A stretch of 64,000 bases of DNA from Lampris incognitus. Taxonomy: Eukaryota; Chordata; Actinopteri; Lampriformes; Lampridae. The notes beneath the pieces are model-generated. The model saw nothing but the letters and a program-made list of their open reading frames with translations, searched no databases and was not told the origin of the DNA. Both the position numbers and the translations under genes were made by a program. Positions within the stretch are counted from its first letter, which is position 1. Each line of letters begins with the position of its first letter. The stretch is taken from NCBI RefSeq assembly GCF_029633865.1, contig NC_079223.1, positions 4,307,021 through 4,371,020 of the forward strand, read 5' to 3'. Shown one piece after another: positions 46,561-57,389 of this stretch.

Positions 46561-48298
46561 GTAAAAGACAATCCGTGACTCAGCAGAGGCGCGTGTTTTG
46601 GGGGGGTTTTCCCCCTTCTCCTGCCCCCCCAACAGCAGCGTGCATGCGGGCAGGGGCAGTCAGCATCGCAGCGGGCTGCAGACTAAAAGACGAGAGGCTC
46701 TTCTCGACAGCCCACATTCCCAAGTCCGCCTTTATGAAAGTCAGCGCTGAAGTGACGTAGGGCATCACTCGCGGGTCTGCGTGTAGTCTGATAAATCCTG
46801 ACATGTGCTGTGTCACGCTTCTCCGCTGTTTCAGGGCCAACACCACCCTCCCCCCTCCTCCACCCCCCTCCTCCTCCTCCTCCTCCCTTTCTTTTCTGGG
46901 GTATATTGCCGCACAGCTGATTCTTCAGTTTGGGGCACGTTTGGCCTTTCAACATGTTGAAACAATAAACGTGTTTAAGATCTGTTGTGTTCTTTTGTTT
47001 GTCTGTGAATGTTGTCGGTCCTCCGGGTCATGGCTGTGTGCAGAGCAGCCGAATCAAAGGGGGAGCTGGACGGCACGACCCGAGGACGCCTGTCCGGGAC
47101 GAGAGGAGGCGGCACGTCTCCACGGGTATAACAGACCCGGTCCAGTGGCGCCTGCTCGGTCTTGTCCGCTCCAGAAGCTCCGCTAAGCGGTGCGGAACAA
47201 ACACGCCGCAGCGCAGCTCTCATCGTCCTACACAACACGTCTGATGTTGTGATGCTGTTCCCAAAGGTGTAACCGCAACATGTGACGTAATGACACGTGG
47301 TGCTAATGAGCTAAACACTCGGCTAGTAAGGTGTTTGGTAATGACCTGTAATAACCATCCTGTCAGATCAGCACATATAAACCTTCACATGTGTGACATG
47401 AACAAGTCACGCTTCTGCCATGATGCTCATGCGCCTCTGGCACGTCCCGTTTCCATGGCAACCACGTTGTTGTTGTTTGGAGAAACGTTGTTGCTCTAAA
47501 ATGTTGGGTGTGATGTAATGGCACATGTATGTATGAAGGACAGCCACATTTAACTATAACAAATGTGCAAACTGCACATATATAAACCATGTGAATTTGA
47601 AATATGTCTTTTTAAATTATTATGAGAAAATGCAAAGTAAAGATTTAATGAAGGTCACCATTTTTATGACTTTATTGTAGAGCGGAAGTTAGAAAGGCCG
47701 GGTTGGGGACAAGCCCACAACAGTGAGATGCTGCCACGTTTGAGTTTTCAACAAACTGAAGAAGCATCACACATCTGTTTTTCATAGCCAACACGACCCA
47801 ACTCTGACCAGTACACTAACTGTTTTGGGGTCCCCCCCTGGGGTCCCCCCCCCCGAACATGAACCCTGGGGACGGCAAAACTCCCTCGACTGAAGAATCA
47901 CCTCATACTGCTGAATGTGTGGTGGCGGCCCACGTGCCACCACACACGTGCTGCACCTGGTTAAATTCGTGATGTCATGTTCTGGTGCTGAGGAAACGTC
48001 CCGCTCTGATCCGGGTTTGGGTCCGAGTGCAGCCGGTTCTGATGTCCTGCATGTGAACCACGACGCCTGTGTCTGTGTGACGCCTCCTCGCAGGTGAACA
48101 GGGCAGAGCGAGCCGGAGCTCCGCTCCGCTTCGGCCGGAACCAAATTCATCAACGGCTTCGCCTAGTTAATTAATCAATCAGTAATGAGAGGGAGCGCCA
48201 AACGCGTCTCTGTTTTTGTGCGTAATGTCGCAACGCTCGTTTGGTTGCGCCTCCTGCACCGCGCTGCAGGGGGCGCCTCCCTGTGAAAGTAGATGGCG
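46561..48298. other. dst-znf451 intergenic region, first part
   Basis: CpG-rich patches at 47030-47230 and 48000-48290 and C-rich runs at 46850-46890 and 47826-47854 occur, but no exon pair or homology was recognised. The gene-sized gap contains no detectable bend6-like coding sequence. Confidence 0.45.
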
Positions 48299-49560
48299 GC
48301 ATGCACCTTCAATCTTAGTTTGACGTCCGCCAGTAAAACCGAAGAAGAAAGAGCAGCAGGAGGAGGAGGAGCAGGAGGAGGTGGATAAGAAGGAGCAGGA
48401 GGAGGAGCAGGAGGAGGAGGAGGTGGATAAGAAGGAGCAGCAGGAAGAGGAGCAGGAGGAGGAGGAGGTGGATAAGAAGGAGCAGGAGGAGGAGCAGGAG
48501 GAGGAGGAGGTGGATAAGAAGGAGCAGCAGGAAGAGGAGCAGGAGGAGGAGGTGGATAAGAAAGAGCAGCAGGAGGAGGAGGAGGATAAGAAAGAGCAGC
48601 AGCAGGAGGAGGAGGTGGAGGTGGATAAGAAGGAGCAGGAAGAGGAGGAGGTGGGTAAGAAGGAGCAGGAGGAGCAGCAGGAGCAGGAGGAGGTGGATAA
48701 GAAGGAGCAGCAGGAAGAGGAGCAGCAGGAGGAGGTGGATAAGAAAGAGCAGCAGGAGGAGGAGGAGGTGGAGGACGTGGATAAGAAGGAGCAGGAGGAG
48801 GAGGAGGAGGAGGTGGATAAGAAAGAGCAGCAGCAGGAGGAGGAGGTGGAGGTGGATAAGAAGGAGCAGGAAGAGGAGGAGGTGGATAAGAAGGAGCAGG
48901 AAGAGGAGCAACAGGAGGAGGAGCAGGAGCAGGAGGAGGTGGATAAGAAGGAGCAGCAGGAAGAGGAGCAGGAGGAGGAGGTGGATAAGAAAGAGCAGCA
49001 GGAGGAGGAGGAGGTGGAGGACGTGGATAAGAAGGAGCAGGAGGAGGAGGTGGATAAGAAAGAGCAGCAGCAGGAGGAGGAGGTGGAGGTGGATAAGAAG
49101 GAGCAGGAAGAGGAGGAGGTGGATAAGAAGGAGCAGGAGGAGGAGGAGCAGGAGGAAGAGGTGGATAAGAAAGAGCAGCAGGAGGAGGAGCAGGAGGAGG
49201 AGGTGGATAAGAAAGAGCAACAGGAGGAGGAGGAGGAGGTGGATAAGAAGGAGCAGGAAGAGGAGGAGGAGGTGGATAAGAAGGAGCAGGAGGAGGAGGT
49301 GGATAAGAAAGAGCAGGAGGAGGAGGAGGTGGAGGTGGATAAGAAGGAGCAGGAGGAGGAGGTGGATAAGAAAGAGCAGCAGGAGGAGGAGGAGGAGGTG
49401 GAGGTGGATAAGAAGGAGCAGGAGGAGGAGGAGTAGGAGGAGGTGGATAAGAAGGAGCAGGAGGAGGCGGAGTAGGAGGAGGTGGATAAGGAGGAGGAGG
49501 AGGAGGAGGAGGCGGTGGATAAGAAGGAGCAGGAGGAGGAGGAGGCGGACTCCGTGAAAG
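48299..49560. repeat. Purine-rich minisatellite (GGA/GGATAAGAAGGAGCA)
   Basis: Begins with ccgccagtaaaaccgaagaa, a fish retroelement-type 3' tail, then expands into about 1.2 kb of gtggataagaaggagcagg plus variable gga/gca runs. Both strands stay open (351 codons of DKKEQEEE on plus, 463 codons of SYPPPPPAP on minus), which is expected from such a low-complexity array. Near-pure purines on plus favour triplex-type DNA. Confidence 0.93.
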
Positions 49561-50106
49561 GGACACTGGGATGGGTGGTAGTGGACCTCGTTGGATGGAC
49601 GGGGTTTCTGCATCGGCCGGGGTTTAGTGGAGCTCCGCCCCCGCGGTGCGCTCCGTGTGGGAGATCACCCCCTTCACATTTACAGGCAGGGAGGCGTCAA
49701 GTCGGTGCGGGGGGTTTTAACAAACCAGCAGCGACCAAACCCAGACGGGGGCCACAAGATGAGCGACCAGTAATAAAGCACAACGAGGGAGGCGGAGGAG
49801 CTGAGGAGCAGAGGAGCAGAAACAAACTCCCACAAGCTGCAGTGAAATGTCCCCACAGCTGCAGCAGTTTACCAGTCTCCGTGTTTTCTGAACGCTCAAT
49901 ACTTTCTAGATATGTTGAAAGGTCACTTTTGGAAACGGGAAAGAAAGGTCTACAGGGACTACATTTACATTTACATTTACATGTATGCATACAGAATTTG
50001 GCAAATACGGAGATAAAATGTATTGTAAAATATTTGGCGTCAAGTGGTCCCTCTAGGAAACATGCGGAAGAACCAGTAGATGTTCTGATCCACTCGCCAG
50101 TCCAGC
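49561..50106. other. Intergenic region after the purine array
   Basis: A plus-strand frame runs out of the array to 50339 (for example GFLHRPGFSGAPPPRC), with no assigned homology; it may be retroelement debris. A (ttacat)n run lies at 49964-49982. Confidence 0.4.
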
Positions 50107-50174
50107 TGGTGGTGGTAATGCAATACATCGTTGTTTGCCAACCACCAATAAGCCCGAAGAAGAAGAAGAAGATT
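50107..50174 (+). mobile_element. Retroelement 3' tail with hairpin and (GAA)n
   Basis: Stem ggtggtggtaatgcaat and loop side tttgccaaccaccaataa, then gcccgaagaagaagaagaag. Related tails occur at 52668-52718 and 55160-55257 and at the start of the 48.3-kb array. Confidence 0.75.
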
Positions 50175-50349
50175 CGTTTTATTCGAGACTTCAAAAGTAG
50201 CAGCGCATCAGCAAAGCCAGTCTACCCTGACACAACAGAGGAGGCCAAGTACACAACATCTAACATGTCAACGACAACGAGAACAAAACAAGGGAACAGA
50301 AATGGTTCATTAAAAACAGATAAAAATAAAATAAAATAGCACAAAGCAA

Positions 50350-50990
50350 CATTACAGAGGTTAAACTACATTAAATTGTTCAAATGCAAAGAATAATTTT
50401 GGGGCATTTCTGTTTTTCAGACATTTTAGAGATTTGGAAAAAGTTACTAATTGGGTTTTAAAGGCTGCTAAACAGGGGTGCGTTTTGCAATATTTACATT
50501 TGTGTATGAAATATTTTGCCAAAATAATCACATTGTTCAACAGGAATTCTGTATTTCTATCCTCCATAAACACTCCAGATTTGACACTTTCTAGTAGAAG
50601 TGGAGGTAAAGCACCAGTGCTAGTCTTCATCCACTCATACAAATTATACCAGAAATGATAGTAAGTAAAGCTGCAGTGGGAGAATAAATGATCCGTTGTT
50701 TCTATGTCTGTCTTGCAGAACTGACAGAAATTACAGTCTACACTAAAATTTAAACTTATAAATTCACTAGAGGGGTAAATATTAATTATCTTGAAGTGAA
50801 CCTCTTTGGCTTTTGGGGGGGGTAGGGAATGAAACGTATCTTTTTCTAATTTTATGGGCATTCAAATGTGAGCACGTGTCTAAAATATACTTACTTCTTA
50901 CAGGGTGAGGATAGCATGTGAGTTTCTGGCTGTGCAGACAAATGCTCACAAGACAAATGCTCACAACACAAATGCTCACAATACTAATAG
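50350..50990 (-). pseudogene. L1/Tx1-like LINE C-terminal (zinc-binding) fragment
   Basis: The minus frame reads KAKEVHFKIINIYPSSEF, then CNFCQFCKTDIETTDHLFSH with the zinc-knuckle spacing C-x2-C...H-x4-H/C, then FWYNLYEW and ILAKYFIHKCKYC. This is the zf-RVT region at the end of L1/Tx1-type ORF2. The frame from 50861 to 50361 is intact for 166 codons, but the reverse transcriptase core upstream is missing. Confidence 0.85.
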
Positions 50991-51385
50991 AAAAAGAGAC
51001 AAATGCTCACAAATTGTTTTACAATCTTTATTTTTCAAAAAGTCAACTGAACATTCTGTTGCATGTCACATACGACATATCACATAGGCCTGAGCATGTG
51101 AGAGGGATCACATCTCCCTGACAAATGAAATGGTGATCTTACAGATAATCATGATAATGAGACTATCAGTTACTGTTTGGTAATACATAATCTTAATTAA
51201 CCTTTATTCATGGAAAAATATTCCATTGAACAGTCTGTTGCATGTCACAAGAAATATCCCATAGGTCTAGGCATGTAATAGGGATCACAGCGACCTAATT
51301 AAGAGATTTTAAAGCAGTGTCTATAGAGGCTTTTGCCAATTTGTGAGCATTTGTCTCTTTTTCTTTTAGTCTTGTGAGCATTTGT
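50968..51385. mobile_element. Element with 49-bp inverted repeats
   Basis: The arms at 50968-51016 and 51337-51385 contain acaaatgctcacaa, agaaaaagagac, then aaatgctcacaaattg and its complement. Inside lie two direct repeats (ctgttgcatgtcaca followed by gggatcaca) at 51053 and 51233. Extra copies of caaatgctcaca precede the left arm. Probably a non-autonomous DNA transposon; class unknown. Confidence 0.75.
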
Positions 51386-51839
51386 CATGGAATCGAGTTT
51401 CTGATAAAGAGATTACTGCAGGTTCTGTCGACAAACTTTAAGTTGTCAATCATGAAGGGGTGAAGTGTGGGGCTGCCAGAGGAGTAGATAAGACACTGTG
51501 AGACCATCATCTGGAGCTGTGTAGGGACCACACCCGCTACCATGTCATAGACCTTTACACAGGAGGATAAACCCTATTTCAAACACAACTCATTATAATT
51601 CAATAAACCGCCTCTGTCATCCATGATGTGTGGAATGGACCACATACCCTTCTGCCACCACCACTCTTCCAAAAACACAGATTTCCCCTTAAACAGGACA
51701 CACACACAGCTATTATTCCAAACTGGAACCTCATGGGGGGTAACGTTGTGTTTAAACACCAGTTCCCAATATGGCAAAACTCGTTTATGAGAGGCGGGTC
51801 AACGTAACGGTATCTTGGACAGTTCAAAATCACAGTTCA
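51386..51839. other. Intergenic, degenerate LINE-like minus strand
   Basis: Minus-strand frames such as MPYWELVFKHNVTPHEVPVW and GKSVFLEEWWWQKGMWSIPH have the look of L1/Tx1 ORF2 sequence between reverse transcriptase and the zinc-binding end, but matches were too short to be sure. Confidence 0.45.
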
Positions 51840-52252
51840 AAGGAAACGAAGCAGAAGAAGCAGAGGAAGAAGAAGCAGAAGAAGCAGAAGAAGCAGAGGA
51901 AGAAGAAGAAGAAGAAGAAGAAGAAAAGCGACGAAGAAGCAGAAGAAGAAGCAGAGGAAGAAGAAGAAGAAGACGAAGAAGAAGAAGCAGAAGAAGAAGC
52001 AGAAGAAGCAGAAGAAGCAGAGGAAGAAGAAGAAGAAGCAGAAGAAGTGAAGAGACGAAGAAGCAGAAGAAGAAGCAGAGGAAGAAGCAGAGGAAGAAGA
52101 AGAAGAAGAAGAAGCAGAAGAAGTGAAGAGACGAAGAAGCAGAAAAAGAAGCAGAAGAAGCAGAGGAAGAAGAAGAACACGCAGAAGAAGAAGTGAAGAG
52201 ACGAAGGATCAGAAGAAGAAGCAGAGGAAGAAGAAGAAGAAGAAGAGTGGTA
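51840..52252. repeat. (GAA/GCA/GAG)n purine tract
   Basis: About 410 bp of aagaagaagcagaagaagcagagg-type sequence, open in several frames on both strands. Low-complexity purine strand, not coding. Confidence 0.95.
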
Positions 52253-52265
52253 GGAGGCTTCCTTT

Positions 52266-52667
52266 TTCCACTTTTTTTTAACCACAAAGAACAAACGTAC
52301 AAGACATTACAATAAAATACAATTAACGTAACGTAAACTTAATATCGAACACAGGGGTACAACCAATTAGTCAGATGTTAGATTACACTACAGAAATATT
52401 AACAGTTCGAAGTGCTGTTTTTGCTTTTACATAAAGTAGTGGTCTTGATGTAGTTTTGCATGTCTATCAAGAATACAGCTAGTTTGGGTTTCCCCTTCCA
52501 TTTCATGCTATGCACAAAGAATCTGCCAAGAATAATCAATACGTTCATAGCAAACATGGTGTTGGGGTCTTTATCTGTGGGGTTAAATAGAAGCAGGATA
52601 TCTTGCAAGTGAGAGGTAAGATTGAAAGAGGTTTTCCTAAGAATAAAATGTGATAAATCCGTCCGAA
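52266..52667 (-). pseudogene. L1/Tx1-like LINE 3' end, 5'-truncated
   Basis: The minus frame reads RTDLSHFILRKTSFNLTSHL, then TMFAMNVLIILGRFFVHSMK and FLIDMQNYIKTT, collinear with the ending of the 50.36-kb fragment. A poly-A end (minus strand, taaaaaaaag at about 52270) marks the 3' terminus. Confidence 0.75.
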
Positions 52668-52718
52668 ATGCAACAAATCGTTGTTTGCCAACCACCAATA
52701 AACCCGAGGAAGAAGAAG
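52668..52718 (+). mobile_element. Retroelement 3' tail with (GAA)n
   Basis: Shares cgttgtttgccaaccaccaat and aacccgaggaagaagaag with the tail at 50107-50174. It abuts the L1 fragment on its left and seeds the tandem array on its right. Confidence 0.75.
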
Positions 52719-53195
52719 AAGCTGGGAGGAGGAGGAGGAGGAGGAGGAGGAGGACGATGGGGAGGAAGAAGTCAAGTCAGGTCGATTTTATTTGTATAGC
52801 CCAATAAGCAGAAGAAGAAGAAGCTGGGAGGAGGAGGAGGAGGGCGATGGAGAGGAAGACGAAGTCAAGTCAGGTCGATTTTATTTGTATAGCCCAATAA
52901 GCAGAAGAAGAAGAAGCTGGGAGGAGGAGGAGGAGGAGGACGATGGGGAGGAAGAAGAAGTCAAGTCAGGTCTATTTAATTTGTATAGCCCAACAAACAG
53001 AAGAAGCAGAAGCGGGGAGGAGGAGGAGGAGGAGGACGATGGGGAGGAAGAAGAAGTCAAGTCAGGTCTATTTAATTTGTATAGCCCAACAAGCAGAAGA
53101 AGAAGAAGCGGGGAGGAGGAGGAGGAGGAGGACGATGGGGAGGAAGAAGAAGTCAAGTCAGGTCTATTTTATTTGTATAGCCCAACAAGCAGAAG
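52719..53195. repeat. Composite tandem array of GGA/GAA tract plus retroelement tail
   Basis: Four to five units of about 100-115 bp. Each unit has agaagaagaagctgggagga, (gga)n, cgatggggaggaagaag, then tcaagtcaggtc and atttgtatagcccaa. The last part is the reverse complement of the gggctatacaaataaa...tgacttgac tail of the elements at 6268 and 36440. Confidence 0.9.
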
Positions 53196-53551
53196 AAGAC
53201 GAGTCAAAAGGGCGCATTTAAAGCTCCCCAACAGCAGCATGACAGGTGGAAACGGGGTTTAGGCCGTTAGACGTGAGAAGGACGCAGCTCTCCCTGAATT
53301 ACTGGGGTAATAAGGGCAGATCAGCAGACACCTGAAAGCCTTGCAGGGACAAGCAGAGGGGGGGGGGGGGCAGAAAGCTGTGGATGGACCGTGACGCAGA
53401 GAGCAACAGAACAGCAGCTCGGATGAACCTTGGTCCAACAGGACCATTGCCTGCAGTACCAGCGCGGGTGACGTCACAGTAGAGTTTACATGACTAGAAA
53501 AGAAGAACAAAGACGGGGAGTTTATTTTTAACTCACATACAACATGTACTG
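53196..53551. other. Intergenic, no recognisable element
   Basis: G-run at 53359-53371. Nothing else identified. Confidence 0.4.
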
Positions 53552-54335
53552 ATGGTTACCACGGTTACGTCCACATCTACACAGAAGAGTTTAGTGGATA
53601 AAACGGGAGTCACGTGTATTGCTGCAGAGTTTCATATTAAAGTGGGGGAAAGGATGAAGGAGGGGTCATCGTCGGTCTACACCGGAGAGATGGTTGCCAT
53701 GTTGTTTAGTGATGCGGCGGATGGAAGCAACAAAGCAGCAGTCATTTGCTCGGACTCGGGCTCCTCCCTAGGCAGGGTGGAGCACAGCCATGCAGGGAGC
53801 ACGCCACACAGTTTAATACGAGCACAACAAACATTATACGGAGCTCAGACGGTGGGTCTGGCGGTGAAAACGCTGCGAGTGGTGTCAGATGAAATGAAAC
53901 GGCAGTTAATGTTGCGATGGAGGCCACAAACAAAGCCAAGCATGTTGAATCAGCCGTTAGACTCAGCAAGGCCGCAACCAAAAGCACTTTTGAGCAGAGG
54001 TGGAGGGAGAGGTGGCGGAGGCGATGGGAGGAGGAGAGGAAAGGACGGTGGTTTTTGCAGAGTTCGGAGGCAAGTGGGAGAAATGAGGGGTGCAGGAGGA
54101 GCAGGACTGGAGGTTTGGGCCTTAAACGGTACCCTTGTGGTGGTTATGGGGCTACATAATGCCCCTTATTGAGGAGCTCTACACCCTAGTCAAAATAGGG
54201 GTCACGCAGGCAGGTGCCACTGCTGTGGACAGGAAACAGAACCAGGCAGAGAGAAGGAGTCTGATTGGGAACCTCAGAGAGGAAAAGCCCCAGCAGACGT
54301 CCACAGAAGAACTCACAGCGTGTTAGCCAACTTCA
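53552..54335 (+). pseudogene. Non-LTR retrotransposon RNase H-region relic
   Basis: One frame reads EFHIKVGERMKEGSSSVYTG, then EMVAMLFSDAADGSNKAAVI and CSDSGSSL, resembling the RNase H domain of I-clade-type non-LTR elements (pattern SVYTAEM...VICSDS). A second frame further on reads RWRERWRRRWEEERKGRWF, as in the tether after that domain. The 206-codon frame at 53552-54172 is open only by chance frame switching. Clade assignment is tentative. Confidence 0.65.
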
Positions 54336-54351
54336 TTTCAGTAACCTAGAG

Positions 54352-55079
54352 CAGTGGTTCTCCACCTTTTTGGGGTCCTGGACCCCCTGCGTATTTTTGA
54401 TCTACCCTGAGGACCCCTCCACCTGATCTTGGGGGAGGGGGGTTGCAATTTGATAGAAACAGTAGAAACTGCATTTTAAATTGCATTATAGCATTTATTC
54501 ACTCTTTGGGGCAAAAATAAGAGCTTTCAGTTGTAACTTAGATATAGTTAACAAAACAGAATTCTTATGCAGTAACTTTCAGATATATGTAGCAAAACAG
54601 AATATGTATTCAGTAACTTTCAGATATATGTAACAAAACAGAATATGTATTCAGTAACTTTCAGATATATGTAACAAAACAGAATATGTATTCAGTAACT
54701 TTCAGATATATGTAACAAAACAGAATATGTATTCAGTAACTTTCAGATATATGTAACAACACAGAATATGTATTCAGTAACTTTCAGATATATGTAACAA
54801 CAGAATTTTTATGCAGTAACTTTTAACAATGCAAACGGGAGCGAGATCTCTTATTAAAATACAATAAATGACACTTGTGAAACAGATGTAATTAGAGAAA
54901 AAAGTCCTGTTACCCTTTATAGTTTAGGTAGATAAAGGTCTCAGTCACATTTGAGTAAAATAATCCTATTTCTATAAATGTCATAGGATCTTTTTTTAAA
55001 GATATTTTATTTTCACGGACCCCTTGCAATTACACCACGGACCACTAGGGGTCCGCGGACCCCCGGTTGAGAAACACTG
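54352..55079. mobile_element. hAT-type MITE
   Basis: Ends cagtggttctccacc and, inverted, cagtgtttctcaacc, followed by the ggggtcc/ggacccc subterminal blocks. An 8-bp flanking duplication, acctagag/acctagaa, at 54344-54351 and 55080-55087 fits hAT. The interior is non-coding and AT-rich, with a 41-bp tandem array at about 54540-54800 (six units with cagatatatgtaacaaaaca and gaatatgtattcagtaac). It ends only about 60-80 bp before znf451 exon 1. Confidence 0.9.
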
Positions 55080-55129
55080 ACCTAGAAGAACTACTTTGAT
55101 TGAGAAGATGTTTGGGTTTGTGTTTGTTT

Positions 55130-55325
55130 TTGTTTTAAATAGACGTTCGGGGCCCACACTCCGTCCCAGTTGGTGGCGACAACGCGCCAAACTGTTTACC
55201 AACCGCCAGTCCGCTTTTAAGGGAAGAAGAAGAAGAAGAAGAAGAAGAAGAAGAAGAAACCCGTCCGGCGCCGCCAGCAGAGTTAGAAGAGAAGCGTCAC
55301 GCGGAGCAGCGCCGGAGACACGCAG
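55130..55325 (+). other. znf451: znf451 probable non-coding exon 1
   Basis: A CpG-rich segment ends at a strong donor, ACACGCAG|GTAAGC (55325), on the same strand as the znf451 coding exons and 3.8 kb upstream of the first of them. The stretch contains a retroelement tail (ttggtggcgacaacgcgcc, then tttaccaaccgccagt and a (GAA)n run at 55228-55258), so part of the leader may derive from it. The start site is not determined. It could instead carry coding sequence joined in frame to TGGATG at 59130. Confidence 0.55.
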
Positions 55326-55807
55326 GTAAGCGCGAGGCTCGGCCCGGCCCGGCTGGTCCGGTCGTCGTTTGTAAACGTGCGAGGGTCGAGTTTGGACCGA
55401 CACGTCCACACCGGGCCGAGGTGGGCGAGCTGGCTGCAAGCGGCGCTCTCGAACTAGCGAGCTCGCTCCTCCAGCCCTGCCCCGGCGGTGCAGCCGCCCG
55501 GGCTAACTCACCACGCAAGCCCGCCGGCGGGCCGCTGGCGGCGGGCGGGCCGCGTTTCTAACCGCGGCGCCTTGCCAGGAAGACAACACGATCAGTACCG
55601 CCGCACGCCTCGCGTTATGACGTGAACCGTATCACGTTATAACGCGATACGTCGCACGTTATAACCGCACCGTCGCGTGTGTCTCTCTGTTGTGAAAGGT
55701 CAAAACAAAACAAAACCTGCGCTGATTGCGAACAGCTGAGGTGAGGCGACACCACGTTGAGTGGGTTCATGTGGACGCAACGTGTGGAGAGAGAGAGAAG
55801 CGTCTCA
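55326..55807 (+). promoter_or_regulatory. CpG island around znf451 exon 1/intron 1
   Basis: High GC and CpG density from about 55140 to 55700, including gccggcgggccgctggcggc. At 55590-55680 there are three cgttat(a/g)ac motifs, one inside a 22-bp near-palindrome at 55629-55650. Confidence 0.6.
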
Positions 55808-56188
55808 TCACTCCTTCCTCCTCCTCCAGCCTCCTTCCTCCTCCTTCAGTCTCCTTCCTCCTCCTCCTTCTGTCTCCCTCCTCCGTCAGTCTCCTTCCTC
55901 CTCCTCCAGCCTCCTTCCTCCAGCCTCCTTCCTCCTCCTTCAGTCTCCTTCCTCCTCCTCCTTCTGTCTCCCTCCTCCTTCAGTCTCCTTCCTCCTCCTC
56001 GTTCCTCCTCCTTCAGTCTCCTTCCTCCTCCTCCTTCAGTCTCCTTCCTCCGCCTCCTTCAGTCTCCTTCCTCCTCCTTCAGTCTCCTTCCTCCTCCTCC
56101 TTCAGTCTCCTTCCTCCTCCTCCTTCAGTCTCCCTCCTCCTCCTCCTTCCTCCTCCTTCAGTCTCCTTCCTCCTCCTTCAGTCTCAAC
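55808..56188. repeat. Pyrimidine-rich minisatellite (CTTCAGTCTCCTTCCTCCTC)
   Basis: About 20 variable units of 15-21 bp combining ttcagtctcc and ttcctcctcc. It lies in znf451 intron 1, so the transcript carries a 380-nt polypyrimidine stretch. Open frames of serine/leucine/proline are artefacts. Confidence 0.95.
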
Positions 56189-56782
56189 TGACCCTTACGA
56201 TACAACATCAGCCGTTGCTTTCATGTGCAGGTTGCCGTGGCAGCGGCTCGGGGTTCCGGGGCCATGTGTGCAGGTGAAGGAGGACTTGGGGAGTAGGTGT
56301 GACCCCAGCCTCCTACAGGCTGCGCTGCGGGCCGTCTCAGGCGAGAGGCCACTACACTTGGCGATATCTTTGGTCGTGGCTCCACAGCAGTGGTCCTAGA
56401 CAGGGTCAGAGAAGGCCGTTGTTGCGGTCTTGCAGCCGGAGATAACCTGACGGTGTCAGGTGTAGGACGAGCAGCTCACCACGTGACTGATGCTGCGACC
56501 TACGTCTGCTAGCCAGCCAATGGGAACGCTGCACGGAATGACGCGCTGATCGACGCGACGCGGGATCTGTGCCGGCGCTAAACGCAAACCGACACACTGG
56601 CAGCGTCTGTGACCCACATCCCACGGATCCAACAGCACCAGCTATGGTGGCTACTGCAAGGGCTCGGCTACCGCTAGGGCTCGACTCCTGCTCGGCGCTG
56701 TGTTGCGCTACCGGCGGCGTGGACTGAGTAGGCGCGCTGATGCGGCACGCACGCTGATGACGTTTTTATGCAACTGCGTCGT
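56189..56782 (+). other. znf451 intron 1, no recognisable gene
   Basis: Moderately CpG-rich; nothing assigned. Confidence 0.4.
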
Positions 56783-57345
56783 GCAGGAGAGAGGTGAAGA
56801 AGAGGGTGCAGGCAGGGTGGAGTGGGTGGAGAAGAGTGTCAGGAGTGATGTGTGACAGAAGGGTACCAGCAAGAGTTAAAGGGAAGGTTTACAAGATGGT
56901 TGTGAGACCAGCTATGTTATATGGTTTGGAGACAGTGGCACTGCTGAAAAGACAGGAGGTGGAGGTGGAGGTGGCAGAGATGAAGATGATAAGATTTTCA
57001 CTGGGAGTGATGAAGAAGGACAGGATTAGGAACGAGTATATTAGAGGGACAGCTCAGGTTGGACGGTTTGGAGACAAAGCAAGAGAGACAAGATGGAGAT
57101 GGTTTGGACATGTGTGGAGGAGAGATGCTGGGTATACTGGGAGAAGGATGCTGAATATGGAGCTGCCAGGGAGGAGGAGAAGAGGAAGGCCAAAGAAGAG
57201 GTTTATGGAGGTGGTGAGGGAGGACATGCAGGTGGCTGGTGTGACAGGAAGATGCAGAAGACAGGAAGAGATGGAAACGGACGATCTGCTGTGGCGCCCC
57301 CTAACGGGAGCAACCAAAAGTAGTAGTAGTAGTAGTAGTAGTAGT
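56783..57345 (+). mobile_element. RTE-clade LINE 3' end, copy 2
   Basis: Nearly the same sequence as 29290-29868: KKRVQAGWSGWRRVSGVMCD, RPAMLYGLETVALLKRQ, TRWRWFGHVWRR and RRRGRPKKRFMEVV. It ends with gcgccccctaacgggagcaa and a (TAG)n tail at 57320-57345. Strong similarity to copy 1 suggests recent activity of the family. Confidence 0.9.
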
Positions 57346-57389
57346 CGTCATCGCAGCCTGTGATTCAGTAGGTGTTACCATCATACAGT

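Noticed and set aside
48175..49613. Proline-rich 463-codon and leucine-rich 432-codon minus frames; acidic 351-codon plus frame
   Set aside because: Frames are open on both strands because of low-complexity purine repeats. They begin at a retroelement tail and have no homologous domain.
51340..51400. Inverted gagcatttgt words as a regulatory element
   Set aside because: They are better explained as the right arm of the inverted-repeat element starting at 50968.
51771..52302. Lysine/glutamate-rich and serine/leucine-rich frames
   Set aside because: Pure GAA/GCA tract read in different frames.
53552..54172. 206-codon plus frame as a host gene
   Set aside because: Its only recognisable part matches the RNase H region of non-LTR retrotransposons and is degraded.
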